A stretch of DNA of 64,000 nucleotides from Tanytarsus gracilentus. Lineage: Eukaryota; Arthropoda; Insecta; Diptera; Chironomidae. The stretch spans positions 1,054,001 to 1,118,000 of the forward strand of contig JAXRKN010000042.1 in the NCBI GenBank assembly GCA_038502055.1, written 5' to 3'. Made by a program: the position numbers and the translations under genes. Positions 13,921 through 25,094 of the stretch are shown here, one piece after another (positions within the stretch are counted from its first letter, which is position 1; the number at the start of each line of letters is the position of its first letter). The notes below the pieces were generated by a model. It did no database searches and had not been told where the DNA came from. It worked only from the letters and a program-made list of their open reading frames with translations.

Positions 13921-14156
13921 GAAGTGGTCATAGAAAAATTGTCGAGAAATTTTAATTTTTTTTTATGAAAACTCTTCATTTGAGGACATTTTCCTTTCAA
14001 TTAGCATCATAAGTCATCTCACTTTGTGTGTATCCTCAAGAAAATCACCAGCAATGCAAAATAATCTCGTAAGTTGTCAATTTCAGCAATTTTTTTTCTT
14101 AGTGATTTGTCATTTTTTTCGTTTTGCAGCAAAATTAGCTTTGAAGGAGGTGAAAA

Positions 14157-14719
14157 ATGCAAAATTATCCAAATCAAAAAACGAAAGAGATGTTTATAGT
14201 ACGTGCATTAGAGAAAATTCTCGCTGATAAGGACATTAAGCGACAGGGACAGCTGAAGAAGGCTTGTGAGTCAGCAATAGTCACCTTGAAAGGTAATTTT
14301 TGAGATGATCCATATGTGTGTACTCTCTTTTTATCAGCACTGCTCTACATCGTGTTATCGATTTTTTACTCGCTGCTCAATTCTCTCTATTTCATTGATG
14401 ATCAATGTCTTATTTTATTTACAGAGGAGTTGAAAGAAGAGAATGGACAAATACAGACGACTGGAGGCGACACAAGTGCGGCACTACCTCTACCCAAGAA
14501 TGACTCTTCAAATTCCATCAATGCGGAAAAATACTTTCTGCCTTTTGAACTTGCGTGTCAGAGCAAAACACCGAGAATTGTAGTGACGGCACTCGATTGT
14601 CTTCAGAAATTAATCGCATACGGACATCTTACTGGAAATATACCGGACTCGTCGAATCCAGGAAAGTTTCTGATCGATCGAATTGTCGCGACAATATGTA
14701 ATTGCTTTATGGGACCTCA
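14157..14719 (+). pseudogene. Truncated Sec71 5' end, unit 1
   Basis: Exon 1 (14157-14292, ATG in the context GTGAAAAATG, ends phase 1) and the first 295 bp of exon 2 (14425-14719) match the intact gene base for base. A 5'-UTR intron (donor CTC|GTAAGT, acceptor TTTTGCAG) is also retained. Coding stops matching after GPQ, partway through the DCB domain; nine bases of the intact gene (encoding TDE) are missing and a short GVQL match follows before cassette sequence. Alone it would encode about 143 residues of the N-terminal DCB domain plus a short tail. As a leader it can splice from exon 1 into the Ulp1-like exon in frame. Confidence 0.85.
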
Positions 14720-14751
14720 AGGTGTACAACTATTTTTTTTTTTAAATTTAG

Positions 14752-15367
14752 CATTCAAAATTCTATCAGAACAACTCTCGAAAAATTTCATAACGACGAC
14801 GAAGACCTTGAGTATTTACGTTGTTTGCAAAGAAATTTTCGTTCACGCCAAATTCATTTCGCTCGAATTAAATCAGTATTGGAATATCACAATCTAGTTG
14901 ACTGGCACAAAATTAGCAAAGCACAATCAAAACTGATTTCTTCCGATAAAATTCAAAAAGGTATCTTCAGTTTAATTGATGTCCTTGAATTGATGAAGGC
15001 GATTTCTTTTGTTCACAACGCATGCATAATACCAATCGAATTGGTGGGAATCCGAGAACTTATCCGTGTACACACCATCTTTACCGAATTAAATGATCGA
15101 CGCTTTGCCTCTATGAAGTGGATTATTCAAAGTTTGATAAATTTTCTATCTGTTGAACCGAAGACGATTTACATTCAAAAGGGATCAATCATCGTGCTCT
15201 ACATCATAAGATGGATTTGTCGAAGGCTGGGAAAAAAAAATTTCAACCAAGTAAAGTCATTTTTAACTACATTATGTAGTCAAAACAGAGAATTGCGAAT
15301 AATTTCACCTTACGGGTCAATCCCGAATTGGTTTTTCCAAAAAAGCGATATTGAATTTATTGAATAA
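14752..15367 (+). CDS. Cassette ORF 1, unrecognised terminal-exon-like coding segment, unit 1
   Basis: An open frame of about 204 codons follows a textbook 3' splice site (branch-like CAACTA, T11 run, AAATTTAG) and ends at a stop followed by AATAAA at 15382-15387. It therefore looks like a 3'-terminal exon whose upstream exon is not in the unit. The first in-frame Met is far inside (ELMKAISFVHN). The product would be helix-rich and basic (e.g. YLRCLQRNFRSRQIHFARIK, ending KSDIEFIE). I recognise no domain. The frame needs a phase-2 donor, which Sec71 exon 1 (phase 1) does not supply, so a spliced Sec71 leader would read it in a different, soon-closed frame. Confidence 0.5.
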
Positions 15368-15543
15368 TATTTACATGTCTTAATAAAATATAAAATATAT
15401 ACAAATATAATTTTTTTAGAGTGCATAAAATTTATGAGTAAATTTATCGAAGTGTATTTTCTTTTGTCTGTCCTTAAATTATAATTTATCAAGTGAAAAT
15501 CTAGTGAATTTAAAAAATTAACTCACAATTTTTTTTGTTTCAG

Positions 15544-16482
15544 AAAAAAGATTTGTCTGTCTGATTAAAAAGGAATCTGGTGTTTTTTGTGGATTTTCAG
15601 TGATGACACCAACAAGGCTAAAAAAACACCTTCTCGGTCACTCAGAAGTGTTTTGCTACGAATGCCATCGTTTCATGCGTTATACGAGTGCTAGAAGACA
15701 TGATAGAACAGTCCATAAAGAGGAACAGAATTTAAATTTGTATCCTTCACTAAAGCAACATCAAAGAGACGTTCTTGAAATCTTTAATAAAATTGATCCA
15801 ACTGAAATCGTCCAGACTGTCAAAAAAGTTGATGTCACACGTCGCGATTTAACTTCCCTTTTTACCAGTGATGGATGGCTGAACGACATCATAATCATAA
15901 CATACATGAAATTAATACAAATCAGAAGTGAAGAAAACAAAGATTTAACTCAAATTTCGTGTCAAGAGCCCTACATTTTCAACAAACTCAAAAACTGCAA
16001 TTTTAACGCAATCATTGGATGGCCGTGTATTAGAGAAATGTTTAAAAAGGAGCTCGTTCTGTTTCCTGTAAGTTTTTTGATTTTATATATATACCATTAT
16101 CTAATCTTTTTATTTATTATCTTAGGTCAACGTTAATGATAATCATTGGGCATTGCTCATAATTAATTTTCAAGAAAAATGTCTTAAATATTACGACAGT
16201 TTGTATCATCGCAATGCCGGAAAAGAGGAATTTTCAATCGTGTTTAAGTTCCTCGAAATTTCATTGCCAGCAATCAAAAATGAAGAATTTGTTCAAGATG
16301 ACTGGTTGGTGGAAAATGTATTGTGCCCTCAACAATCCAACGGATACGATTGCGGCATTTTCATGTTACACATTGCTGATAATATTTCAAGAGACGTACC
16401 TTTTCAATTTACACAAAAAGATGCACCATCGTTACGCAAAATAATGCTTTACGAATTATGCACAGGTAAACTCAGCTCTTAA
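15544..16482 (+). CDS. Zinc-finger Ulp1/SENP-type (C48) cysteine protease, unit 1
   Basis: Two exons, 15544-16067 and 16126-16482, are joined across a clean intron (GTAAGT...ATCTTAG). A T-rich acceptor (TTTTGTTTCAG) precedes 15544 and AATAAA (16536-16541) follows the stop. N-terminal part: two Cys/His finger-like motifs (C-x9-C-x12-H-x3-H, then CYEC...H-x4-H). C-terminal part: Ulp1 fold signatures SDGWLNDIIIITYMKL, catalytic His in NDNHWALLI, Asp in KYYDSL, and the Gln and Cys in QQSNGYDCGIF. The triad and oxyanion Gln are all present, so it may be an active SUMO/Ub-like deconjugase. It has no convincing start Met of its own before the fingers. The acceptor is phase 1, the phase at which Sec71 exon 1 ends, so exon 14157-14292 + 15544-16067 + 16126-16482 would encode 338 aa in frame. 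Whether it derives from a host SENP or from a transposon protease is not decided. Confidence 0.78.
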
Positions 16483-17027
16483 TTCTATTCTATTTGATTT
16501 GGTTTTTGTAAAAATTCGCAATTGTGTCAATGACTAATAAATGATTAAAAAAACATAAAAAAAGTTCACAATTTTTCTCTCCATGGATCGCTTTTTGACA
16601 GGGTTTCGTCGGCAACGGGGGGGATAGCGAGAGGGTCGAATTGATTTTGGGGAATTCGAGAAAATCTTTTTTTTCGCAATATTTTAATTTCCCGAGGCTT
16701 TTCCCGAGTTGCTTAGAGTTTTCCCGCGAAAAAATTTAGTTTCCCTACAAAAATTGCATAGAAATCAATTCGACGCCCTCGTCATCCCCTCGAAGTGGTC
16801 ATAGAAAAATTGTCGAGAAATTTTAATTTTTTTTTATGAAAACTCTTCATTTGAGGACATTTTCCTTTCAATTAGCATCATAAGTCATCTCACTTTGTGT
16901 GTATCCTCAAGAAAATCACCAGCAATGCAAAATAATCTCGTAAGTTGTCAATTTCAGCAATTTTTTTTCTTAGTGATTTGTCATTTTTTTCGTTTTGCAG
17001 CAAAATTAGCTTTGAAGGAGGTGAAAA

Positions 17028-17590
17028 ATGCAAAATTATCCAAATCAAAAAACGAAAGAGATGTTTATAGTACGTGCATTAGAGAAAATTCTCGCTGATA
17101 AGGACATTAAGCGACAGGGACAGCTGAAGAAGGCTTGTGAGTCAGCAATAGTCACCTTGAAAGGTAATTTTTGAGATGATCCATATGTGTGTACTCTCTT
17201 TTTATCAGCACTGCTCTACATCGTGTTATCGATTTTTTACTCGCTGCTCAATTCTCTCTATTTCATTGATGATCAATGTCTTATTTTATTTACAGAGGAG
17301 TTGAAAGAAGAGAATGGACAAATACAGACGACTGGAGGCGACACAAGTGCGGCACTACCTCTACCCAAGAATGACTCTTCAAATTCCATCAATGCGGAAA
17401 AATACTTTCTGCCTTTTGAACTTGCGTGTCAGAGCAAAACACCGAGAATTGTAGTGACGGCACTCGATTGTCTTCAGAAATTAATCGCATACGGACATCT
17501 TACTGGAAATATACCGGACTCGTCGAATCCAGGAAAGTTTCTGATCGATCGAATTGTCGCGACAATATGTAATTGCTTTATGGGACCTCA
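17028..17590 (+). pseudogene. Truncated Sec71 5' end, unit 2
   Basis: Same structure as in unit 1: start ATG at 17028, exon 1 to 17163, exon 2 part from 17296. Read-through past GPQ-GVQL reaches a stop after three Phe codons because the T-run is one base shorter. Confidence 0.85.
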
Positions 17591-17621
17591 AGGTGTACAA
17601 CTATTTTTTTTTTAAATTTAG

Positions 17622-18237
17622 CATTCAAAATTCTATCAGAACAACTCTCGAAAAATTTCATAACGACGACGAAGACCTTGAGTATTTACGTTGTTTGCAA
17701 AGAAATTTTCGTTCACGCCAAATTCATTTCGCTCGAATTAAATCAGTATTGGAATATCACAATCTAGTTGACTGGCACAAAATTAGCAAAGCACAATCAA
17801 AACTGATTTCTTCCGATAAAATTCAAAAAGGTATCTTCAGTTTAATTGATGTCCTTGAATTGATGAAGGCGATTTCTTTTGTTCACAACGCATGCATAAT
17901 ACCAATCGAATTGGTGGGAATCCGAGAACTTATCCGTGTACACACCATCTTTACCGAATTAAATGATCGACGCTTTGCCTCTATGAAGTGGATTATTCAA
18001 AGTTTGATAAATTTTCTATCTGTTGAACCGAAGACGATTTACATTCAAAAGGGATCAATCATCGTGCTCTACATCATAAGATGGATTTGTCGAAGGCTGG
18101 GAAAAAAAAATTTCAACCAAGTAAAGTCATTTTTAACTACATTATGTAGTCAAAACAGAGAATTGCGAATAATTTCACCTTACGGGTCAATCCCGAATTG
18201 GTTTTTCCAAAAAAGCGATATTGAATTTATTGAATAA
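17622..18237 (+). CDS. Cassette ORF 1, unit 2
   Basis: Same sequence as in unit 1, with a 10-base T-run before the acceptor. No interior change seen. Confidence 0.5.
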
Positions 18238-18413
18238 TATTTACATGTCTTAATAAAATATAAAATATATACAAATATAATTTTTTTAGAGTGCATAAAA
18301 TTTATGAGTAAATTTATCGAAGTGTATTTTCTTTTGTCTGTCCTTAAATTATAATTTATCAAGTGAAAATCTAGTGAATTTAAAAAATTAACTCACAATT
18401 TTTTTTGTTTCAG

Positions 18414-19352
18414 AAAAAAGATTTGTCTGTCTGATTAAAAAGGAATCTGGTGTTTTTTGTGGATTTTCAGTGATGACACCAACAAGGCTAAAAAAACACC
18501 TTCTCGGTCACTCAGAAGTGTTTTGCTACGAATGCCATCGTTTCATGCGTTATACGAGTGCTAGAAGACATGATAGAACAGTCCATAAAGAGGAACAGAA
18601 TTTAAATTTGTATCCTTCACTAAAGCAACATCAAAGAGACGTTCTTGAAATCTTTAATAAAATTGATCCAACTGAAATCGTCCAGACTGTCAAAAAAGTT
18701 GATGTCACACGTCGCGATTTAACTTCCCTTTTTACCAGTGATGGATGGCTGAACGACATCATAATCATAACATACATGAAATTAATACAAATCAGAAGTG
18801 AAGAAAACAAAGATTTAACTCAAATTTCGTGTCAAGAGCCCTACATTTTCAACAAACTCAAAAACTGCAATTTTAACGCAATCATTGGATGGCCGTGTAT
18901 TAGAGAAATGTTTAAAAAGGAGCTCGTTCTGTTTCCTGTAAGTTTTTTGATTTTATATATATACCATTATCTAATCTTTTTATTTATTATCTTAGGTCAA
19001 CGTTAATGATAATCATTGGGCATTGCTCATAATTAATTTTCAAGAAAAATGTCTTAAATATTACGACAGTTTGTATCATCGCAATGCCGGAAAAGAGGAA
19101 TTTTCAATCGTGTTTAAGTTCCTCGAAATTTCATTGCCAGCAATCAAAAATGAAGAATTTGTTCAAGATGACTGGTTGGTGGAAAATGTATTGTGCCCTC
19201 AACAATCCAACGGATACGATTGCGGCATTTTCATGTTACACATTGCTGATAATATTTCAAGAGACGTACCTTTTCAATTTACACAAAAAGATGCACCATC
19301 GTTACGCAAAATAATGCTTTACGAATTATGCACAGGTAAACTCAGCTCTTAA
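18414..19352 (+). CDS. Zinc-finger Ulp1-type protease, unit 2
   Basis: Exons 18414-18937 and 18996-19352; identical to unit 1 as far as read, triad intact. Potential leader exon 17028-17163. Confidence 0.78.
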
Positions 19353-19897
19353 TTCTATTCTATTTGATTTGGTTTTTGTAAAAATTCGCAATTGTGTCAA
19401 TGACTAATAAATGATTAAAAAAACATAAAAAAAGTTCACAATTTTTCTCTCCATGGATCGCTTTTTGACAGGGTTTCGTCGGCAACGGGGGGGATAGCGA
19501 GAGGGTCGAATTGATTTTGGGGAATTCGAGAAAATCTTTTTTTTCGCAATATTTTAATTTCCCGAGGCTTTTCCCGAGTTGCTTAGAGTTTTCCCGCGAA
19601 AAAATTTAGTTTCCCTACAAAAATTGCATAGAAATCAATTCGACGCCCTCGTCATCCCCTCGAAGTGGTCATAGAAAAATTGTCGAGAAATTTTAATTTT
19701 TTTTTATGAAAACTCTTCATTTGAGGACATTTTCCTTTCAATTAGCATCATAAGTCATCTCACTTTGTGTGTATCCTCAAGAAAATCACCAGCAATGCAA
19801 AATAATCTCGTAAGTTGTCAATTTCAGCAATTTTTTTTCTTAGTGATTTGTCATTTTTTTCGTTTTGCAGCAAAATTAGCTTTGAAGGAGGTGAAAA

Positions 19898-20460
19898 ATG
19901 CAAAATTATCCAAATCAAAAAACGAAAGAGATGTTTATAGTACGTGCATTAGAGAAAATTCTCGCTGATAAGGACATTAAGCGACAGGGACAGCTGAAGA
20001 AGGCTTGTGAGTCAGCAATAGTCACCTTGAAAGGTAATTTTTGAGATGATCCATATGTGTGTACTCTCTTTTTATCAGCACTGCTCTACATCGTGTTATC
20101 GATTTTTTACTCGCTGCTCAATTCTCTCTATTTCATTGATGATCAATGTCTTATTTTATTTACAGAGGAGTTGAAAGAAGAGAATGGACAAATACAGACG
20201 ACTGGAGGCGACACAAGTGCGGCACTACCTCTACCCAAGAATGACTCTTCAAATTCCATCAATGCGGAAAAATACTTTCTGCCTTTTGAACTTGCGTGTC
20301 AGAGCAAAACACCGAGAATTGTAGTGACGGCACTCGATTGTCTTCAGAAATTAATCGCATACGGACATCTTACTGGAAATATACCGGACTCGTCGAATCC
20401 AGGAAAGTTTCTGATCGATCGAATTGTCGCGACAATATGTAATTGCTTTATGGGACCTAA
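19898..20460 (+). pseudogene. Truncated Sec71 5' end, unit 3
   Basis: Same structure as in unit 2. The junction substitution changes Gln to Lys at the last Sec71-like codon (GPK). Confidence 0.85.
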
Positions 20461-20491
20461 AGGTGTACAACTATTTTTTTTTTAAATTTAG

Positions 20492-21107
20492 CATTCAAAA
20501 TTCTATCAGAACAACTCTCGAAAAATTTCATAACGACGACGAAGACCTTGAGTATTTACGTTGTTTGCAAAGAAATTTTCGTTCACGCCAAATTCATTTC
20601 GCTCGAATTAAATCAGTATTGGAATATCACAATCTAGTTGACTGGCACAAAATTAGCAAAGCACAATCAAAACTGATTTCTTCCGATAAAATTCAAAAAG
20701 GTATCTTCAGTTTAATTGATGTCCTTGAATTGATGAAGGCGATTTCTTTTGTTCACAACGCATGCATAATACCAATCGAATTGGTGGGAATCCGAGAACT
20801 TATCCGTGTACACACCATCTTTACCGAATTAAATGATCGACGCTTTGCCTCTATGAAGTGGATTATTCAAAGTTTGATAAATTTTCTATCTGTTGAACCG
20901 AAGACGATTTACATTCAAAAGGGATCAATCATCGTGCTCTACATCATAAGATGGATTTGTCGAAGGCTGGGAAAAAAAAATTTCAACCAAGTAAAGTCAT
21001 TTTTAACTACATTATGTAGTCAAAACAGAGAATTGCGAATAATTTCACCTTACGGGTCAATCCCGAATTGGTTTTTCCAAAAAAGCGATATTGAATTTAT
21101 TGAATAA
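20492..21107 (+). CDS. Cassette ORF 1, unit 3
   Basis: Same sequence as in units 1 and 2; no interior change seen. Confidence 0.5.
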
Positions 21108-21283
21108 TATTTACATGTCTTAATAAAATATAAAATATATACAAATATAATTTTTTTAGAGTGCATAAAATTTATGAGTAAATTTATCGAAGTGTATTTT
21201 CTTTTGTCTGTCCTTAAATTATAATTTATCAAGTGAAAATCTAGTGAATTTAAAAAATTAACTCACAATTTTTTTTGTTTCAG

Positions 21284-22222
21284 AAAAAAGATTTGTCTGT
21301 CTGATTAAAAAGGAATCTGGTGTTTTTTGTGGATTTTCAGTGATGACACCAACAAGGCTAAAAAAACACCTTCTCGGTCACTCAGAAGTGTTTTGCTACG
21401 AATGCCATCGTTTCATGCGTTATACGAGTGCTAGAAGACATGATAGAACAGTCCATAAAGAGGAACAGAATTTAAATTTGTATCCTTCACTAAAGCAACA
21501 TCAAAGAGACGTTCTTGAAATCTTTAATAAAATTGATCCAACTGAAATCGTCCAGACTGTCAAAAAAGTTGATGTCACACGTCGCGATTTAACTTCCCTT
21601 TTTACCAGTGATGGATGGCTGAACGACATCATAATCATAACATACATGAAATTAATACAAATCAGAAGTGAAGAAAACAAAGATTTAACTCAAATTTCGT
21701 GTCAAGAGCCCTACATTTTCAACAAACTCAAAAACTGCAATTTTAACGCAATCATTGGATGGCCGTGTATTAGAGAAATGTTTAAAAAGGAGCTCGTTCT
21801 GTTTCCTGTAAGTTTTTTGATTTTATATATATACCATTATCTAATCTTTTTATTTATTATCTTAGGTCAACGTTAATGATAATCATTGGGCATTGCTCAT
21901 AATTAATTTTCAAGAAAAATGTCTTAAATATTACGACAGTTTGTATCATCGCAATGCCGGAAAAGAGGAATTTTCAATCGTGTTTAAGTTCCTCGAAATT
22001 TCATTGCCAGCAATCAAAAATGAAGAATTTGTTCAAGATGACTGGTTGGTGGAAAATGTATTGTGCCCTCAACAATCCAACGGATACGATTGCGGCATTT
22101 TCATGTTACACATTGCTGATAATATTTCAAGAGACGTACCTTTTCAATTTACACAAAAAGATGCACCATCGTTACGCAAAATAATGCTTTACGAATTATG
22201 CACAGGTAAACTCAGCTCTTAA
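21284..22222 (+). CDS. Zinc-finger Ulp1-type protease, unit 3
   Basis: Exons 21284-21807 and 21866-22222; identical to unit 1 as far as read, triad intact. Potential leader exon 19898-20033. Confidence 0.78.
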
Positions 22223-22768
22223 TTCTATTCTATTTGATTTGGTTTTTGTAAAAATTCGCAATTGTGTCAATGACTAATAAATGATTAAAAAAACATAAAA
22301 AAAGTTCACAATTTTTCTCTCCATGGATCGCTTTTTGACAGGGTTTCGTCGGCAACGGGGGGGATAGCGAGAGGGTCGAATTGATTTTGGGGAATTCGAG
22401 AAAATCTTTTTTTTCGCAATATTTTAATTTCCCGAGGCTTTTCCCGAGTTGCTTAGAGTTTTCCCGCGAAAAAATTTAGTTTCCCTACAAAAATTGCATA
22501 GAAATCAATTCGACGCCCTCGTCATCCCCTCGAAGTGGTCATAGAAAAATTGTCGAGAAATTTTAATTTTTTTTTTATGAAAACTCTTCATTTGAGGACA
22601 TTTTCCTTTCAATTAGCATCATAAGTCATCTCACTTTGTGTGTATCCTCAAGAAAATCACCAGCAATGCAAAATAATCTCGTAAGTTGTCAATTTCAGCA
22701 ATTTTTTTTCTTAGTGATTTGTCATTTTTTTCGTTTTGCAGCAAAATTAGCTTTGAAGGAGGTGAAAA

Positions 22769-23320
22769 ATGCAAAATTATCCAAATCAAAAAACGAAAGA
22801 GATGTTTATAGTACGTGCATTAGAGAAAATTCTCGCTGATAAGGACATTAAGCGACAGGGACAGCTGAAGAAGGCTTGTGAGTCAGCAATAGTCACCTTG
22901 AAAGGTAATTTTTGAGATGATCCATATGTGTGTACTCTCTTTTTATCAGCACTGCTCTACATCGTGTTATCGATTTTTTACTCGCTGCTCAATTCTCTCT
23001 ATTTCATTGATGATCAATGTCTTATTTTATTTACAGAGGAGTTGAAAGAAGAGAATGGACAAATACAGACGACTGGAGGCGACACAAGTGCGGCACTACC
23101 TCTACCCAAGAATGACTCTTCAAATTCCATCAATGCGGAAAAATACTTTCTGCCTTTTGAACTTGCGTGTCAGAGCAAAACACCGAGAATTGTAGTGACG
23201 GCACTCGATTGTCTTCAGAAATTAATCGCATACGGACATCTTACTGGAAATATACCGGACTCGTCGAATCCAGGAAAGTTTCTGATCGATCGAATTGTCG
23301 CGACAATATGTAATTGCTTT
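22769..23320 (+). pseudogene. Truncated Sec71 5' end, unit 4
   Basis: Same structure, but identity to the intact gene ends about nine bases earlier (after CNCF). The next codons read LGTKCFQL instead of MGPQGVQL. Confidence 0.82.
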
Positions 23321-23363
23321 CTGGGAACCAAATGTTTTCAACTATTTTTTTTTTTAAATTTAG

Positions 23364-23979
23364 CATTCAAAATTCTATCAGAACAACTCTCGAAAAATTT
23401 CATAACGACGACGAAGACCTTGAGTATTTACGTTGTTTGCAAAGAAATTTTCGTTCACGCCAAATTCATTTCGCTCGAATTAAATCAGTATTGGAATATC
23501 ACAATCTAGTTGACTGGCACAAAATTAGCAAAGCACAATCAAAACTGATTTCTTCCGATAAAATTCAAAAAGGTATCTTCAGTTTAATTGATGTCCTTGA
23601 ATTGATGAAGGCGATTTCTTTTGTTCACAACGCATGCATAATACCAATCGAATTGGTGGGAATCCGAGAACTTATCCGTGTACACACCATCTTTACCGAA
23701 TTAAATGATCGACGCTTTGCCTCTATGAAGTGGATTATTCAAAGTTTGATAAATTTTCTATCTGTTGAACCGAAGACGATTTACATTCAAAAGGGATCAA
23801 TCATCGTGCTCTACATCATAAGATGGATTTGTCGAAGGCTGGGAAAAAAAAATTTCAACCAAGTAAAGTCATTTTTAACTACATTATGTAGTCAAAACAG
23901 AGAATTGCGAATAATTTCACCTTACGGGTCAATCCCGAATTGGTTTTTCCAAAAAAGCGATATTGAATTTATTGAATAA
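23364..23979 (+). CDS. Cassette ORF 1, unit 4
   Basis: Coding part same as in unit 1, but it lies behind the divergent unit-4 junction. Confidence 0.5.
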
Positions 23980-24155
23980 TATTTACATGTCTTAATAAAA
24001 TATAAAATATATACAAATATAATTTTTTTAGAGTGCATAAAATTTATGAGTAAATTTATCGAAGTGTATTTTCTTTTGTCTGTCCTTAAATTATAATTTA
24101 TCAAGTGAAAATCTAGTGAATTTAAAAAATTAACTCACAATTTTTTTTGTTTCAG

Positions 24156-25094
24156 AAAAAAGATTTGTCTGTCTGATTAAAAAGGAATCTGGTGTTTTTT
24201 GTGGATTTTCAGTGATGACACCAACAAGGCTAAAAAAACACCTTCTCGGTCACTCAGAAGTGTTTTGCTACAAATGCCATCGTTTCATGCGTTATACGAG
24301 TGCTAGAAGACATGATAGAACAGTCCATAAAGAGGAACAGAATTTAAATTTGTATCCTTCACTAAAGCAACATCAAAGAGACGTTCTTGAAATCTTTAAT
24401 AAAATTGATCCAACTGAAATCGTCCAGACTGTCAAAAAAGTTGATGTCACACGTCGCGATTTAACTTCCCTTTTTACCAGTGATGGATGGCTGAACGACA
24501 TCATAATCATAACATACATGAAATTAATACAAATCAGAAGTGAAGAAAACAAAGATTTAACTCAAATTTCGTGTCAAGAGCCCTACATTTTCAACAAACT
24601 CAAAAACTGCAATTTTAACGCAATCATTGGATGGCCGTGTATTAGAGAAATGTTTAAAAAGGAGCTCGTTCTGTTTCCTGTAAGTTTTTTGATTTTATAT
24701 ATATACCATTATCTAATCTTTTTATTTATTATCTTAGGTCAACGTTAATGATAATCATTGGGCATTGCTCATAATTAATTTTCAAGAAAAATGTCTTAAA
24801 TATTACGACAGTTTGTATCATCGCAATGCCGGAAAAGAGGAATTTTCAATCGTGTTTAAGTTCCTCGAAATTTCATTGCCAGCAATCAAAAATGAAGAAT
24901 TTGTTCAAGATGACTGGTTGGTGGAAAATGTATTGTGCCCTCAACAATCCAACGGATACGATTGCGGCATTTTCATGTTACACATTGCTGATAATATTTC
25001 AAGAGACGTACCTTTTCAATTTACACAAAAAGATGCACCATCGTTACGCAAAATAATGCTTTACGAATTATGCACAGGTAAACTCAGCTCTTAA
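24156..25094 (+). CDS. Zinc-finger Ulp1-type protease, unit 4 (E-to-K in finger 2)
   Basis: Exons 24156-24679 and 24738-25094. One missense change (CYEC to CYKC, base 24272) between the zinc-binding Cys of finger 2; the Cys themselves and the protease triad are intact. Confidence 0.78.

Larger units (their letters stand above)
13695..16565 (+). repeat. Array unit 1
   Basis: 2,871 bp. S segment 13695-14719, cassette 14720-16565. The left flank (next to Patronin) reads cagc before the shared TCACAA, whereas all inner boundaries read aagt, so the outer edge of the duplicated segment is exactly at 13695. T-run at the junction is 11 long. Confidence 0.95.
16566..19435 (+). repeat. Array unit 2
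   Basis: 2,870 bp. S segment 16566-17590, cassette 17591-19435. It differs from unit 1 by one T fewer (10) in the junction T-run, which changes the frame read through the junction. Confidence 0.95.
19436..22305 (+). repeat. Array unit 3
   Basis: 2,870 bp. S segment 19436-20460, cassette to 22305. It carries a C-to-A change right at the S/C junction (GGACCTAAAGG instead of GGACCTCAAGG). No other difference from unit 2 was noticed. Confidence 0.95.

Noticed and set aside
15310..15492. Minus-strand 60-aa ORF recurring in every unit
   Set aside because: It overlaps the end of ORF 1 and its polyadenylation signal, is Tyr/Ile/Lys-rich and has no domain; it recurs only because the unit does.
16214..16444. 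Alternative-frame 76-aa ORF within the Ulp1 exon
   Set aside because: It is a shadow of the frame that carries the catalytic motifs.
14720..16565. Cassette read as a complete DNA transposon or Polinton
   Set aside because: No terminal inverted repeats, no target duplication and no transposase, polymerase or capsid-like gene were found; only an Ulp1-type protease and an unknown ORF. A transposon origin of the protease stays open.
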